DNA of 64,000 bases from positions 1,397,001 to 1,461,000 of the forward strand of contig NZ_CP063832.1 of the NCBI RefSeq assembly GCF_023277925.1, given 5' to 3'. A program made the position numbers and the translations under genes. Under the pieces are notes generated by a model that saw only the letters and a program-made list of their open reading frames with translations, was not told the DNA's origin and searched no databases. Positions 1 to 9,050 of the stretch are shown here, piece by piece. The stretch is from Pseudomonas entomophila (GTDB lineage: Bacteria; Pseudomonadota; Gammaproteobacteria; Pseudomonadales; Pseudomonadaceae). The number at the start of each line of letters is the position of its first letter. Position 1 is the first letter of the stretch.

Positions 1-1
1 C

Positions 2-1246
2 CTGCCTGGCCTGCTGGCGCTGGAACTGTTGCTGCGCGCCGTGCTTTCGGTGTTCCGCCCGCAGCGCCCGCGCGAGGAGCCGACGTTGGTGGCGAACAGC
101 CTGACGGCCGGGCTGCTGCAATGGCCGCCGAGGCCTCTGGCGTTCCTCCAGGGCGAGTTGCAGCAGCGCCTGGGCATTGACCTGCGGCAGGTCTGGGCAT
201 TCGGTTTCATGCGCCGGGCCTTGCTGCCGGTGGCTGGGCTGGTGGCGCTGGTGGGGTGGCTGCTGACAGGCGTGGTGCAGGTGCCGATGAACGGCCGGGG
301 CGTGTACGAGCGCTTTGGCGACCCGATAGAGGTCTACCCGCCCGGGTTGCATATAGGGCTGCCCTGGCCCTTGGGGCGGGTGCTGGCGGTGGACAACGGC
401 ACGCTCCATGAGTTGGCCACCTCGGGTGACGCCGCGTTGGCCGACCCGCTGACCGATGCCGAAGGGCCACCGCCCGCCAGCGCCAACCGCCTGTGGGATG
501 CCGCCCATGTTGCCGAAAATGCCCAGGTCATCGCGGGCAGCGATGGCAGCCGGCAGAGCTTCCAGATCGTCAACATGGACGTGCGCTTCATTTATCGCAT
601 TGGCCTGGACGATGCCTCGGCAATTGCCGCCACGTATCACGCCAGCGATGTCGCGCAACTGGTGCGCAGCATTGCCAACCGGGTGCTGGTTCACGATTTC
701 GCCAATCGCTCGCTGGACGGGCTGTTGGGCGCACAGCGCGAAGCCCTCGGCCGGGACATCGGCAACGCCGTGCAAGCCGACCTCGACCGCCTGGACAGCG
801 GCGTGCAGATCCTCGCCACGGCGGTGGAGGCGATCCACCCACCGGCCGGCGCGGCCAACGCCTATCACGGCGTGCAGGCTGCGCAGATCGGCGCTCAGGC
901 GCTGGTCGCCGAGGAACGTGGCCAGGCCGCCCGGCAGGCAGCCCTGGCCCGGCAGAACACCGCCGTGCAGACCGACAAGGCCAGCGCCGATGCCCACGAA
1001 ATCACCGCCAGGGCGCAGGCCCAGGAGATCGCCTTCACGGCCGAAAGCGCGGCCTGGCGACAGGCCGGTCAGGCATTCATCCTCGAACAGTATCTGGCGC
1101 GCCTGAGCCAGGGACTGGCCGCTGGCAATGCCCTGATCATCGACCACCGGTTGACCGCGGCCCAGGCCCCGACCCTGGACCTGCGCACATTCGCCTCGCC
1201 GGTCGACCCGACCACTTCCAGATCCCACCAGGAGCGCGCCAATTGA
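2..1246 (+). CDS. HflK-like SPFH membrane protein (5' end cut by window)
   Basis: The frame is open to the left edge, so the true start lies outside the window; about 414 residues are visible. The visible N-terminus has a hydrophobic stretch (LPGLLALELLLRAV), and a second membrane segment (about residues 74-94, LLPVAGLVALVGWLL) precedes an SPFH/band-7 domain whose early part reads ERFGDPIEVYPPGLHIGLPWP. An Ala/Gln/Glu-rich coiled-coil-like segment (EERGQAARQAALARQ) follows, as in HflK, FtsH modulators and stomatins. The TGA stop overlaps the TTG start of the next SPFH gene, so this is the first visible gene of a four-gene operon ending in a metal ATPase. Family knowledge suggests an inner-membrane scaffold or protease modulator; the partner is unknown. 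It is a paralogue, since canonical hflK sits next to hflX/hfq, which are absent here. Confidence 0.85.
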   Translation: MPGLLALELLLRAVLSVFRPQRPREEPTLVANSLTAGLLQWPPRPLAFLQGELQQRLGIDLRQVWAFGFMRRALLPVAGLVALVGWLLTGVVQVPMNGRGVYERFGDPIEVYPPGLHIGLPWPLGRVLAVDNGTLHELATSGDAALADPLTDAEGPPPASANRLWDAAHVAENAQVIAGSDGSRQSFQIVNMDVRFIYRIGLDDASAIAATYHASDVAQLVRSIANRVLVHDFANRSLDGLLGAQREALGRDIGNAVQADLDRLDSGVQILATAVEAIHPPAGAANAYHGVQAAQIGAQALVAEERGQAARQAALARQNTAVQTDKASADAHEITARAQAQEIAFTAESAAWRQAGQAFILEQYLARLSQGLAAGNALIIDHRLTAAQAPTLDLRTFASPVDPTTSRSHQERAN

Positions 1247-2265
1247 GCTCTCACGCCCCCCATGCCCACCACGCGTGCACCCACGATCATGCCCATGACC
1301 ACGATCATCCCCATGCGCCACCGTCGAAGGGCGCACGCTGGCGGGTGCTCGCCGCATTGCTGCTGGTGCTGCTGCTGGCCACGGCGGCGTGTTTCGTCCA
1401 GGTCCGGGTCGGCGAGGCCACGGTCATCACCCGTTTCGGCAACCCTTCGCGGGTATTGACCGAGCCTGGCCTGGCCTGGCGCTGGCCATTGCCGTTCGAG
1501 AACGCAGTGCCGGTCGACCTGCGCCTGCGCACCACCTCCAGCGGCCTACAGGATGTCGGCACCCGCGATGGCCTGCGCATCATCGTGCAGGCTTATATCG
1601 CCTGGCAGGTCGCCGCCGACCCGCAGAGCATCCAGCGCTTCATGCGCGCGGTGCAGAACCAGCCTGACGAGGCGGCGCGGCAGATCCGCACCCTGGTGGG
1701 CTCGGCGCTGGAAACCAGTGCCAGCGGCTTCGAACTGGCGGACCTGGTCAACGTCGACGCCAGCCAAGTGCGGATCGACGCCTTCGAGCAGCGCCTGCAG
1801 GCGCAGATCGAGCAGCAACTGGCGCAGACCTATGGCATCAAGGTGGTGCAGGTGGGCATCGAGCGGCTCACCTTGCCCAAGGTGACCCTCGAAGCCACGG
1901 TCGAGCGCATGCGCGCCGAGCGCGAGACCATCGCCACCGAACGCACCGCCGAAGGCAAGCGCAAGGCCGCCGAGATCCGCTCGGCGGCGGAACGTGACGC
2001 GCGCATCCTCGAGGCTGACGCCAACGTCAAGGCGGCGCAGGTCCAGGCCCAGGCCCAGGTCGAGGCCGCGCAGGTCTATGGCAAGGCCTACGCCAGCGCG
2101 CCCGAGCTGTACAAACTGCTGCGCTCGCTCGACACGTTGGGCACGGTCGTCACCCCCGGCACGCGCCTGGTGCTGCGCACCGACGCCGCACCGTTCCGCG
2201 CCCTGGTCGATGGGCCGCCAGCGCCTTCGAGCGCTGGCAACGGGGCAGGGCACGGCCATGACTAG
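1243..2265 (+). CDS. HflC-like SPFH protein with His-rich N-terminus
   Basis: This 340-residue protein starts at TTG 1243. I chose that start because AGGAG lies 10 nt upstream and the codon overlaps the upstream TGA; the frame stays open further left but only antisense-free shadow sequence lies there. Residues 4-25 are strikingly His/Asp-rich (HAPHAHHACTHDHAHDHDHPH), then one membrane helix (about residues 35-53), then a band-7/HflC domain (VRVGEATVITRFGNPSRVL), then a long charged helix (ERMRAERETIATERTAEGKR) typical of the HflC coiled coil. The C-terminus again ends in GHGHD. HflC proteins form membrane complexes with HflK. The His-rich tail is not a usual HflC feature and matches the His-rich tail of the ATPase two genes downstream, hinting at metal binding (inference). 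Confidence 0.87.
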   Translation: MSSHAPHAHHACTHDHAHDHDHPHAPPSKGARWRVLAALLLVLLLATAACFVQVRVGEATVITRFGNPSRVLTEPGLAWRWPLPFENAVPVDLRLRTTSSGLQDVGTRDGLRIIVQAYIAWQVAADPQSIQRFMRAVQNQPDEAARQIRTLVGSALETSASGFELADLVNVDASQVRIDAFEQRLQAQIEQQLAQTYGIKVVQVGIERLTLPKVTLEATVERMRAERETIATERTAEGKRKAAEIRSAAERDARILEADANVKAAQVQAQAQVEAAQVYGKAYASAPELYKLLRSLDTLGTVVTPGTRLVLRTDAAPFRALVDGPPAPSSAGNGAGHGHD

Positions 2266-3292
2266 CCCTGGTCGGATGGACACCACCGGCAATCCCTGGC
2301 TGCAGTCGGCGCGCATCGGCTTCATCGCTTTGTACGGGGTGACCCTGGTCGCGGCGCTGGGCTGGTTGTTCGGTAATGTTCGCGAAGTGGGGCCCGACAG
2401 TCGTGCGGTGGTGCTGCGCCTGGGGGCCGAGCAACGCATCCAGGAAGCTGGCCTGCTGCTGGCCTGGCCGCGCCCGTTCGAGCAGGTGCTGATGCTGCCG
2501 TCGGCCGACCGGGTCAGTGAACGCCGGGTCGAGCTGCTGCTGCGTTCCGAACGGGCGCTGAAGTCGGACAAGAACGGCACCCTGGCCAGTGACGCCACGG
2601 CTGGCTCCGGCTACTTGCTGACCGGCGACGCGGGCATCGTGCAGTTGGATGTGCGGGTGTTCTACAAGGTCAACGCGCCCTATGCCTTCACCCGCCAGGG
2701 CACGCACCTGGAACCGGCGCTGGATCGCCTGGTCGAGCGTAACGCCGTGCAGGTCTGCGCCTCCCGCGACATGGACACGATCCTGGTGGCCCGCCCGGAA
2801 CTGGTCGGTGCCGACGCCCAGGTCGCCGAGCGCCGCGAGCGCCTGCGCGGCGACCTGCAACAGGGCATCAACCGCAGCCTTGCCGCGCTCAAGGCCGCAG
2901 GCACCGACCTGGGTATCGAGGTGGTGCGGGTCGATGTACAGTCTTCGCTGCCGTTGTCGGCGGTGGGGGCGTTCAATGCGGTACTTACCGCCAGCCAGCA
3001 AGCCGAGAAAGAAGTGGCGCAGGCGCGCAACGATGCCGCCCGACAGCTGCAGCAAGCCACCCAGGCCGCCGACCACACGGTGCAGGTCGCCGAGGCCGAG
3101 GCCCGCGAGCGTTTGGCCCGGGCCAATGCCGACACCGCCACCATCGCCGGCCTGGCGCAGCAGCAAGACCCTGGGCTGATGCTGCGCCTGTACCGGGAAC
3201 GCATGCCAGCGATCCTGTCCCGCGCCGGGGCCGTCACCACGGTCAACCCTGATGACAGCGGGCACCTGATCCTCGAGGGCCCCAAGCCGTGA
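2258..3292 (+). CDS. Third SPFH (HflK-like) protein
   Basis: ATG 2258 overlaps the end of the HflC-like gene (stop at 2263-2265), so translation is probably coupled. The product has 344 residues: an N-terminal membrane segment (IGFIALYGVTLVAALGWLF, about 18-36), an SPFH domain (VGPDSRAVVLRLGAEQR onward) and an Ala/Glu/Gln-rich helix (EKEVAQARNDAARQLQQA) near residues 245-300, then a short C-terminal domain (RMPAILSRAG). Three adjacent SPFH paralogues are more than the usual HflK/HflC pair. The member may complete a hetero-oligomeric ring with the two upstream proteins. It is followed after 55 nt by the P-type ATPase gene. Function beyond membrane scaffolding cannot be read from the sequence. 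Confidence 0.85.
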   Translation: MTSPGRMDTTGNPWLQSARIGFIALYGVTLVAALGWLFGNVREVGPDSRAVVLRLGAEQRIQEAGLLLAWPRPFEQVLMLPSADRVSERRVELLLRSERALKSDKNGTLASDATAGSGYLLTGDAGIVQLDVRVFYKVNAPYAFTRQGTHLEPALDRLVERNAVQVCASRDMDTILVARPELVGADAQVAERRERLRGDLQQGINRSLAALKAAGTDLGIEVVRVDVQSSLPLSAVGAFNAVLTASQQAEKEVAQARNDAARQLQQATQAADHTVQVAEAEARERLARANADTATIAGLAQQQDPGLMLRLYRERMPAILSRAGAVTTVNPDDSGHLILEGPKP

Positions 3293-3347
3293 ACCGCGAT
3301 CTTCGCCACCCGCACCTTGCGACCACTTGCCTCCGGAGCCGACTGCG

Positions 3348-5273
3348 ATGAGCGCTCACCACCATCACGGCCATCACCATGGTCACCTTCACTTCAGCAC
3401 CGGGCTATTGTCCGCTGACGAGCGTCGGCAGGCGGGGCAGCAACTGATCTTGGCCATGCTCGCCCTCGGCCTGTTGGCGCTGGGGCTGGTCTGGCGCTGG
3501 CTGGCCCCCTCGCAGGACGGTGTGGCACAGCTTCTGCTGGGTGTGGCGTCGCTGCTGGTGGCCGTGCCGGTGCTGCGCTCGGCCTGGCACAGCCTGCTGC
3601 AACCGTCCCTGCACGGTGTCACCGACCAGTTGATCGCCTTGGCCATGCTCGGTGCCTGGGCCACCGGCGACCTGGCTACCGCGGCGCTGCTGCCGATCAT
3701 CATGATCCTCGGCCACGTGCTCGAAGAGCGCAGCGTACTGGGGTCCCAGGAGGCCATCGGTGCCCTTGGCCGGCTGACCCGCAGCCAGGCCCGGCTGATC
3801 GGCGCGGACGGTGAGGTGCGGGAGGTCGACAACGCCAGCCTGAAACCCGGCGACCAAGTGGAAGTGCGCGCCGGCGACCGGGTGCCGGCCGATGGCCGGG
3901 TGCTGCATGGGCAGGCCAGCCTGGACACCGCGCCGATCACCGGCGAGGCCCTGCCCCAGGAAGTGGACATTGGGGCGCAGGTGTACGGTGGCGCGATCAA
4001 TCTCGACGGCCTGCTGCGCGTCGAGGTCACCGGCATCGGCGACGACTCCACGCTGGGCAAGGTGATCGCCTTGATGCAACGTGCCGAGCAGGCCAAACCA
4101 CCGATCACCCGCCTGTTGGAGCGCCATGCCGGGCGCTACCTGGTGTTGGTGCTGTTGATCGCCGCCGCCACCTGGTTCGTCACCGGTGATGCCCAGGCCA
4201 TGCTCGCGGTGCTGGTCGCCGCCTGCCCGTGCGCGCTGGTGCTGTCGGCGCCGGCCACGGCCATCGCCGGGATTGCCGTGGCCGCGCGGCACGGCATCCT
4301 GATCCGCGGCTCGGCGTTTCTCGAGGAACTGGCCGACCTGTCGTCGCTGGTGATCGACAAGACCGGCACCCTGACCCACGGTGCGTTGCACTTGCAGCGG
4401 GTGCTGCCGGTGGCGCCGGGCCTGGCGCAAGACGAGATCATCCGCCTGGCCGCCAGCCTCGGCACCGCCAGCAGTCACCCGGTCAGCCGCGCCCTGGCGA
4501 GCCGGGTGCCTCACGATCAACAGCTGGTGGTCAGCGAACTGCATGAGCGCCAGGGCTTCGGTGTGGTTGCCCGCACCGAGCGGGGCGAGGCGGCGCTGGG
4601 CCGCCCGGAACTGTTCGCGCGCCTGGGCATCGAGATCCCGCCGGTGCCGGAACACGACGGCCCCATCGCCGGGTTGGCCCTGGACGGTCGCTTCCAGGGC
4701 TGGCTGCTGCTGGCCGACAACATCCGCCAGGAGGCGCCGCAAGCACTTGAACAGCTTCGCGAACTTGGGTTGGACCGGCAGCTGCTGCTCACCGGTGACC
4801 GGCGCAGTGTCGCCGAGGCGGTCGCCAGCCAGACCGGGATCACCCGCGTGGTCGCCCAGGCCTTGCCCGAGGACAAGCTGCGCCACGTCAACCAGGAAAT
4901 CCACGCCGGCTTCCGGCCCTTGGTGGTCGGTGACGGCATCAATGATTCACTGGCGCTCAAGGCCGGCGTGGTCGGGGTGGCGATGGGGGCGGGCGGTACC
5001 GACATCGCCATGGCCGCGGCGGATATCGTGCTGATCAACGGCGACCTGCGCCGCCTGGCCACCTGCATCCGTCTCAGCCGCCTGTGCCGGCGCACCCTGC
5101 AATGGAATGTGCTGATCGGGCTGGGCTGGACGATCGGTATCATGCTGGCAGCGGCGTTTGGCTTGCTGGGGGCGGCGGGGGCGATGATCGCGGCGTTGCT
5201 GCACAACCTCAGCACCTTGCTGGTGCTGGGCAATGCCGGGCGCTTGCTGCGCTATGACGAAAGGGACATGTAG
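3348..5273 (+). CDS. P1B-type heavy-metal translocating ATPase, His-rich N-terminus
   Basis: The start is ATG 3348, preceded by CCGGAG; the frame could extend to a TTG 21 nt upstream. The 641-residue protein begins with HHHHGHHHGHLH and lacks a CxxC HMA domain. It shows the CPC metal-site motif (C293-P-C295), the actuator TGEA motif (T198), the phosphorylated DKTGTLT (D337), the SHPV motif of P1B pumps and the hinge GDGIND (D529). It should pump a soft or borderline metal ion out of the cytoplasm at ATP cost. The last helix carries HNLST where Zn/Cd pumps usually have an Asp-Thr-Gly pattern and Co-type pumps HEGG/ST, so the metal cannot be assigned safely. It ends the SPFH operon, before a strong hairpin. 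Confidence 0.93.
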   Translation: MSAHHHHGHHHGHLHFSTGLLSADERRQAGQQLILAMLALGLLALGLVWRWLAPSQDGVAQLLLGVASLLVAVPVLRSAWHSLLQPSLHGVTDQLIALAMLGAWATGDLATAALLPIIMILGHVLEERSVLGSQEAIGALGRLTRSQARLIGADGEVREVDNASLKPGDQVEVRAGDRVPADGRVLHGQASLDTAPITGEALPQEVDIGAQVYGGAINLDGLLRVEVTGIGDDSTLGKVIALMQRAEQAKPPITRLLERHAGRYLVLVLLIAAATWFVTGDAQAMLAVLVAACPCALVLSAPATAIAGIAVAARHGILIRGSAFLEELADLSSLVIDKTGTLTHGALHLQRVLPVAPGLAQDEIIRLAASLGTASSHPVSRALASRVPHDQQLVVSELHERQGFGVVARTERGEAALGRPELFARLGIEIPPVPEHDGPIAGLALDGRFQGWLLLADNIRQEAPQALEQLRELGLDRQLLLTGDRRSVAEAVASQTGITRVVAQALPEDKLRHVNQEIHAGFRPLVVGDGINDSLALKAGVVGVAMGAGGTDIAMAAADIVLINGDLRRLATCIRLSRLCRRTLQWNVLIGLGWTIGIMLAAAFGLLGAAGAMIAALLHNLSTLLVLGNAGRLLRYDERDM

Positions 5274-5290
5274 GGCTGAGCGAGGTGTGG

Positions 5291-5314
5291 AGCCGCGGGT
5301 GGTTACCCGCGGCT
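5291..5314. terminator. Perfect hairpin between convergent genes
   Basis: A 10-bp arm AGCCGCGGGT, a GGTT loop and the exact complement ACCCGCGGCT lie 17 bp after the ATPase stop and 13 bp after the convergent SDR stop. There is no long T-run, but the position suits a bidirectional terminator. Confidence 0.7.
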
Positions 5315-5327
5315 TCGAAGAGCATCG

Positions 5328-6485
5328 TTACTTGAAGTCCCACTGCATCTGGGTGGCGATGCTCACGCCGCTGGACGATTTGACACACACGTCCAGGTAG
5401 TCGGTGAAGCGCGGCGGCACCGCGATCCCTTCCTCCAGCAGGCGGCTGTTGTCGAACAGGTAGTTGAGGTCGGCGAAGCCGCTGTACAGGCGCAGGGCGC
5501 GCAGCACCAGGCGCGGGTTGGCTGGCCCGATGCGGGTTTCGAAGCTGCTGGCCAGCGACTTCAGGTCGTCGACATCCACCTTGCGGTAACGCTCACCCAC
5601 CGGCTCCGCGCCATTGGCCAGGGCGAAGGCTTCGTCGATCTCGGCGAAGGTGCAGGCCGAGCCGTGGCCGGCGGAGATGTGGTAGAGGTCGTGGCCCAGT
5701 TGCGGCTTGAGTGCCAGGCCGATCAGCGCCTCGGCGCAGTAGTCCACCGGGATCACGTCGATCTGCTCGTCCAGGCCGCAGGTGAAGCTTTCCAGGGCGA
5801 AGCCCATGCGGAACACCCAGAAGATGCTGCCGGAGGCCTGGCAGCCAAGGCTGCGGTGACCGACCACGATGGATGGGCGCGCCACCACCAGTGGCAGGTT
5901 CGGCAGCTGTTCGCGCATGCGCCGCTCGATCTCTGCCTTGGACGCGGTGTAGTCCACCAGTTGCTGCTCGGCCTCGGGGAACTCCCACGATTCGCTGATC
6001 GGCGACTCGCGCTCCGGGCCACAGCACATCGCCGTGCCGACATGCAGGAAGCGCTTGAGGCGCTTGGAACGGCTCAGCACTTCAGCGAAGGCGTAGGTGC
6101 CTTCGACGTTCACCGGCCAGATGGTCGGGTTCTTCGAGAACGATGCAACGGCGGCGCAGTTGATTACCCGGTCGACTTGCATTAGGCGAGGGGTTTCCCT
6201 GGCCAGCCAGGACGTGTCGAGGAAGTCGCCGCAGATGATCTGTTCTTCGCTCAACGCCTGGCTGTCGGCATGGCTCACACCATGTTGCAGCAGGTTGTCG
6301 CGCAAGCGCTCGAGGCCTTGCTGGCGGCTTTCGGCGCGCACCAGGAAGCACAAGTTGGCTGCTTGGCCATTGGTGATCAGTTGGGCGGTGACCGAGCCGC
6401 CGAGGAAACCCGTGGCGCCGGTCAACAGGATGCGTTCAGGAAGGTGATGCAGCGAGTGTGACGCACCCGTGACGTGGGAGTTCAT
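5328..6485 (-). CDS. SDR-fold, thioester-reductase-like NAD(P)-binding protein
   Basis: 385 residues. The nucleotide-binding motif TGATGFLGG lies at residues 22-30, and a YTASK catalytic Tyr/Lys pair near residue 185. The overall layout (CFLVRAESRQQGLERLRDNL, then VNVEGT, then VARPSIVVG) is that of the NAD_binding_4 / thioester-reductase branch of extended SDRs, which reduce carboxyl thioesters or fatty acyl-CoA to aldehydes or alcohols. No carrier-protein or adenylation domain is attached. ATG 6485 has GAGGA 9 nt upstream. It is monocistronic, converges on the metal ATPase operon, and has a palindrome-rich 5' region. The substrate is unknown; a simple epimerase/dehydratase role is the main alternative. 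Confidence 0.8.
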   Translation of the reverse strand: MNSHVTGASHSLHHLPERILLTGATGFLGGSVTAQLITNGQAANLCFLVRAESRQQGLERLRDNLLQHGVSHADSQALSEEQIICGDFLDTSWLARETPRLMQVDRVINCAAVASFSKNPTIWPVNVEGTYAFAEVLSRSKRLKRFLHVGTAMCCGPERESPISESWEFPEAEQQLVDYTASKAEIERRMREQLPNLPLVVARPSIVVGHRSLGCQASGSIFWVFRMGFALESFTCGLDEQIDVIPVDYCAEALIGLALKPQLGHDLYHISAGHGSACTFAEIDEAFALANGAEPVGERYRKVDVDDLKSLASSFETRIGPANPRLVLRALRLYSGFADLNYLFDNSRLLEEGIAVPPRFTDYLDVCVKSSSGVSIATQMQWDFK

Positions 6486-6498
6486 ATATATATCCTCG

Positions 6499-6546
6499 GC
6501 AACTTAGTTGCTCGCGTGACGACGCAAAGTCAATGTAAAGACTTTG
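6499..6546. promoter_or_regulatory. Two nested inverted repeats upstream of the SDR gene
   Basis: GCAAC-TTA-GTTGC (6499-6511) and CAAAGTC-N8-GACTTTG (6525-6531 / 6540-6546) lie 14-61 bp upstream of the reductase-like SDR start. Both are perfect. The placement suits an operator or promoter element; no cognate regulator gene is adjacent. Confidence 0.4.
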
Positions 6547-7136
6547 TGAAAAGTTGCTCGTTCTTTCGGTTGCAAGGTTTTATCAAACCTGTGTATTCGC
6601 AGCGCCTCGATGGCTAAGCGGCTGCAAGTGGCTACTTCCTGCCGACCGGCTGGGCAGCCCCACAGGCGCTGCAAATCGAGCGGTGGGCCATTCTCTCTGG
6701 CTCGACGCCGGTTTTCAATTGGCGGGGCGGGTACAGACGGGCGTTTTTGGTGAAAGAAATTTAATGAGTGTTGGGAAATAGGTGGTTTTGTATGAAAGAT
6801 GTAAATTTGTTTAAAGTTCGCCGATTACGTTTTAACTGTTAGCCTGCTTACGAGCCCGGAACTTCAACCCGAGCGGTTGATGAGGTGAGGCAGAAAGACA
6901 CATCGCGAGTGTCCAGAAGTTCCCCTCGGGTACCTTTCAGGAACAGGTGGGGCGAACAGTCTTGGCATGAGAATCACAGCACCGAATGGGATGAAACCGC
7001 GCGCGGCGCCAGCCTTCATGGCTGACGGGCCGGCATGCTAAAGGCGCTTGCTGAAGGTGCTGTGCAGGGATTATCAAGATTCGGTCAAGCACTGCAGGTA
7101 ATCATGAGAATGCCTGCGAATCAGAGGCGCGGTGTT
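6547..7136. other. Intergenic stretch without a convincing gene
   Basis: About 590 bp between the SDR promoter region and the histidine-kinase 3' end. A 75-codon frame at 6554-6781 has no family features and poor codon use. Bases 6750-6845 are clearly AT-richer than the surroundings. I see no RNA gene or repeat family here. Confidence 0.5.
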
Positions 7137-7181
7137 TGGCGCCGGCTTTGCCGGTGTTCGCCAGCAAGGCTGGCTCCTACG
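7137..7181. repeat. REP-type palindrome at kinase 3' end
   Basis: The segment GCCGGCTTTGCCGG followed by GCAAGGCTGGCTCCTAC is a degenerate version of the Pseudomonas REP (compare TGTAGGAGC elsewhere in the window). It overlaps the last codons and stop of the histidine kinase. Confidence 0.55.
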
Positions 7182-8361
7182 GGTTCGAAACGGGGTGAAG
7201 GGGCAACGACACCAGCAGCGCCAGCCCGCCTTCGTCGCGCCGTTGCGCGGCGATATGCCCGCCATGGGCTTCGCATATCGCCTGGGCGATCGACAGCCCC
7301 AGACCGCCGCCACCGGTCACCCGCGCGCGGGATTGCTCGGCCCGCCAGAAGCGCACGAACATGTTGCCCAGGTCGTTTTGCGCGATGCCCTGGCCACGGT
7401 CGAGGAATTCCAGGCGTAACCACGCACCTTCACGGCGTGCGGCAACCTCTAGCGTGCGGCCGTCGGAGGCGTACTTGATGGCGTTCTCGATCAGGATGTT
7501 GGTCAACTGGCCCAGCCGGCTTCTGTCTGCCTCGATGTCCAGTGCGGCGGACAGGTGTGAGGTGACCCGCATTTGGGCTGCTTCGAACTGCGGCGCGAAC
7601 CAGTCCAGGCGTTCCTCGACCAGCCGGGCCAGGGAAAAGCCGGTGACATTCAGGGTCAACTGCCCGGCGTGGGCCAGCGACAGCAAGTGCAGGTCGCCGA
7701 CCAGGGTGTTGAGGTTGTTCAACTGGCTCTGCACCAGGCGCAGTTGCTCCGGGTTCATCGGGAACACGTCGTCGAGCATGCCTTGGACCCGCCCCAGCGC
7801 AGCGTTGAGCGGTGTGCGCAGCTCATGAGCCAGGTTGGAGCTGGACTGCGCCACTTCGCGTTCGTACAGCGACAGGCGCTCGACCATGCTGTTGAAGTCG
7901 CCGCACAGGCGCTGCATCTCCGCTGGCTGGCCCGGGTACTGCACCACCCGTACCTCGAGGTCGCCGCCGGCTACCTGCCGCGCTGCCTGGGCGAGCTTGC
8001 GGAATTGCCGGGACAGTGGCCTGGACAGCCACAGCGCGATGATGATCACCAGCGGGATGACCAGGGCGACGAAGCTGTAGAGGGCCAGCCAGTCGGCGTC
8101 GTTGCCGATGTCGGGCAGGAAGCTCTCGACGTCGTAATAGCGTTGCAGCAGCTGCCACAACACCCCCTCATGCTGTTTCACGTCTGCCACCGCGGCAAGG
8201 TACTGCGCGCGGTCGACAGGTGTCATCGAGGCCATCACGTGGTGTTCGACGGTCTGGTAGTACAGGTACATGCAGCCGACGACGGTAAACACCGCGCTGA
8301 TGGCCAGCAGGGTCATGCGCGAACCGACCCAGACCCACAGCGAGTTCCTGCCCATGCTCAT
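7177..8361 (-). CDS. Sensor histidine kinase
   Basis: ATG 8361 overlaps the TGA of the response-regulator gene (TGATG), so the 394-residue protein is translationally coupled; a longer open frame to 8655 merely shadows the regulator. It has TM1 (about 12-35), a short periplasmic sensor of about 65 residues, TM2 (about 100-122), a HAMP linker, the HisKA H-box (LAHELRTPLN), the N-box (ILIENAIKYASDG), and G-boxes (DRGQGIA, GGGGLGLSIA). It should autophosphorylate on the H-box His and pass the phosphate to the partner regulator. The signal is unknown. The last codons lie within a REP element. Confidence 0.93.
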   Translation of the reverse strand: MSMGRNSLWVWVGSRMTLLAISAVFTVVGCMYLYYQTVEHHVMASMTPVDRAQYLAAVADVKQHEGVLWQLLQRYYDVESFLPDIGNDADWLALYSFVALVIPLVIIIALWLSRPLSRQFRKLAQAARQVAGGDLEVRVVQYPGQPAEMQRLCGDFNSMVERLSLYEREVAQSSSNLAHELRTPLNAALGRVQGMLDDVFPMNPEQLRLVQSQLNNLNTLVGDLHLLSLAHAGQLTLNVTGFSLARLVEERLDWFAPQFEAAQMRVTSHLSAALDIEADRSRLGQLTNILIENAIKYASDGRTLEVAARREGAWLRLEFLDRGQGIAQNDLGNMFVRFWRAEQSRARVTGGGGLGLSIAQAICEAHGGHIAAQRRDEGGLALLVSLPLHPVSNP

Positions 8362-9050
8362 CAGTGGAACCGGTAGCCCACCGAGCGCACTGTCACCAGC
8401 ACCTCGGTGATGCCCACCGCCTCGAGCTTGCGCCGCAGGTTGTGTACGTGGGTGTCGATGATCCGCACCAGCGCATCGCTGTCGGGCATGCACAGCTCCA
8501 GCAGGGCCTCGCGGCTGAAGGCCTTGGACGGTGCGCGCAGCAGCGCGGCGAGTAGCAGGAACTCCGAGCGGGTGAGGTCCAGGATCGTTTCGTCGCCGTT
8601 TGTATGGCGCACCCCGGCGACGATGCGTTCGTTGTCCACCCATACCCCAGCGCACTCGACGCGTTGCTGGGCGGCGGTGGAGGCGCCGTAGCGGCGCAGC
8701 ACGGCATGCACCCGAGCCACGACCTCCCGAGGGTTGCAGGGCTTGACCACATAATCATCGGCGCCGTAGCGCAGCGCGCCGATCTTGTCCGGCTCGTCGC
8801 CGATGGCGGTGACCATGATCACCGGTGTGTTGTCGTTGCGGCGGATCTCCGACAGCAGCTCGGGGCCGGACAGCTTGGGCAGCATCATGTCCAGCAGGAC
8901 GATCTGCGGCGACCACTGGCGAAACAGCGCCAGGCCCCTGGCACCGTCCTCGGCCACCGCCACCTCGAAGCCGTCCTTGCGCAGGTAGGCCTCGAGGATG
9001 CTGGCGCCGTCGGCGTCGTCCTCGACTATCAATACGCGCTTGGGGAGCAT
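8361..9050 (-). CDS. OmpR/PhoB-family response regulator
   Basis: 229 residues. The receiver domain (residues 1-120) has acidic residues in VEDDAD, the phospho-acceptor Asp in VLLDMMLP and the Lys in VVKPCNP. The C-terminal winged helix (about 135-229) ends in VRSVGYRFH. ATG 9050 has AAGGA 6 nt upstream. It forms an operon with the downstream kinase. No efflux or porin target gene lies beside it, so the regulon cannot be guessed from context. Confidence 0.93.
   Translation of the reverse strand: MLPKRVLIVEDDADGASILEAYLRKDGFEVAVAEDGARGLALFRQWSPQIVLLDMMLPKLSGPELLSEIRRNDNTPVIMVTAIGDEPDKIGALRYGADDYVVKPCNPREVVARVHAVLRRYGASTAAQQRVECAGVWVDNERIVAGVRHTNGDETILDLTRSEFLLLAALLRAPSKAFSREALLELCMPDSDALVRIIDTHVHNLRRKLEAVGITEVLVTVRSVGYRFH

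Noticed and set aside
493..1242. N-terminal extension of the HflC-like frame
   Set aside because: It overlaps the upstream SPFH gene in another frame and would lack a membrane start; the TTG at 1243 has a good ribosome site.
6554..6781. 75-codon plus frame
   Set aside because: No signal, poor codon use, no recognised family.
7035..7478. Plus-strand frame over the kinase 3' end
   Set aside because: Antisense to a clear histidine kinase and running through a REP.
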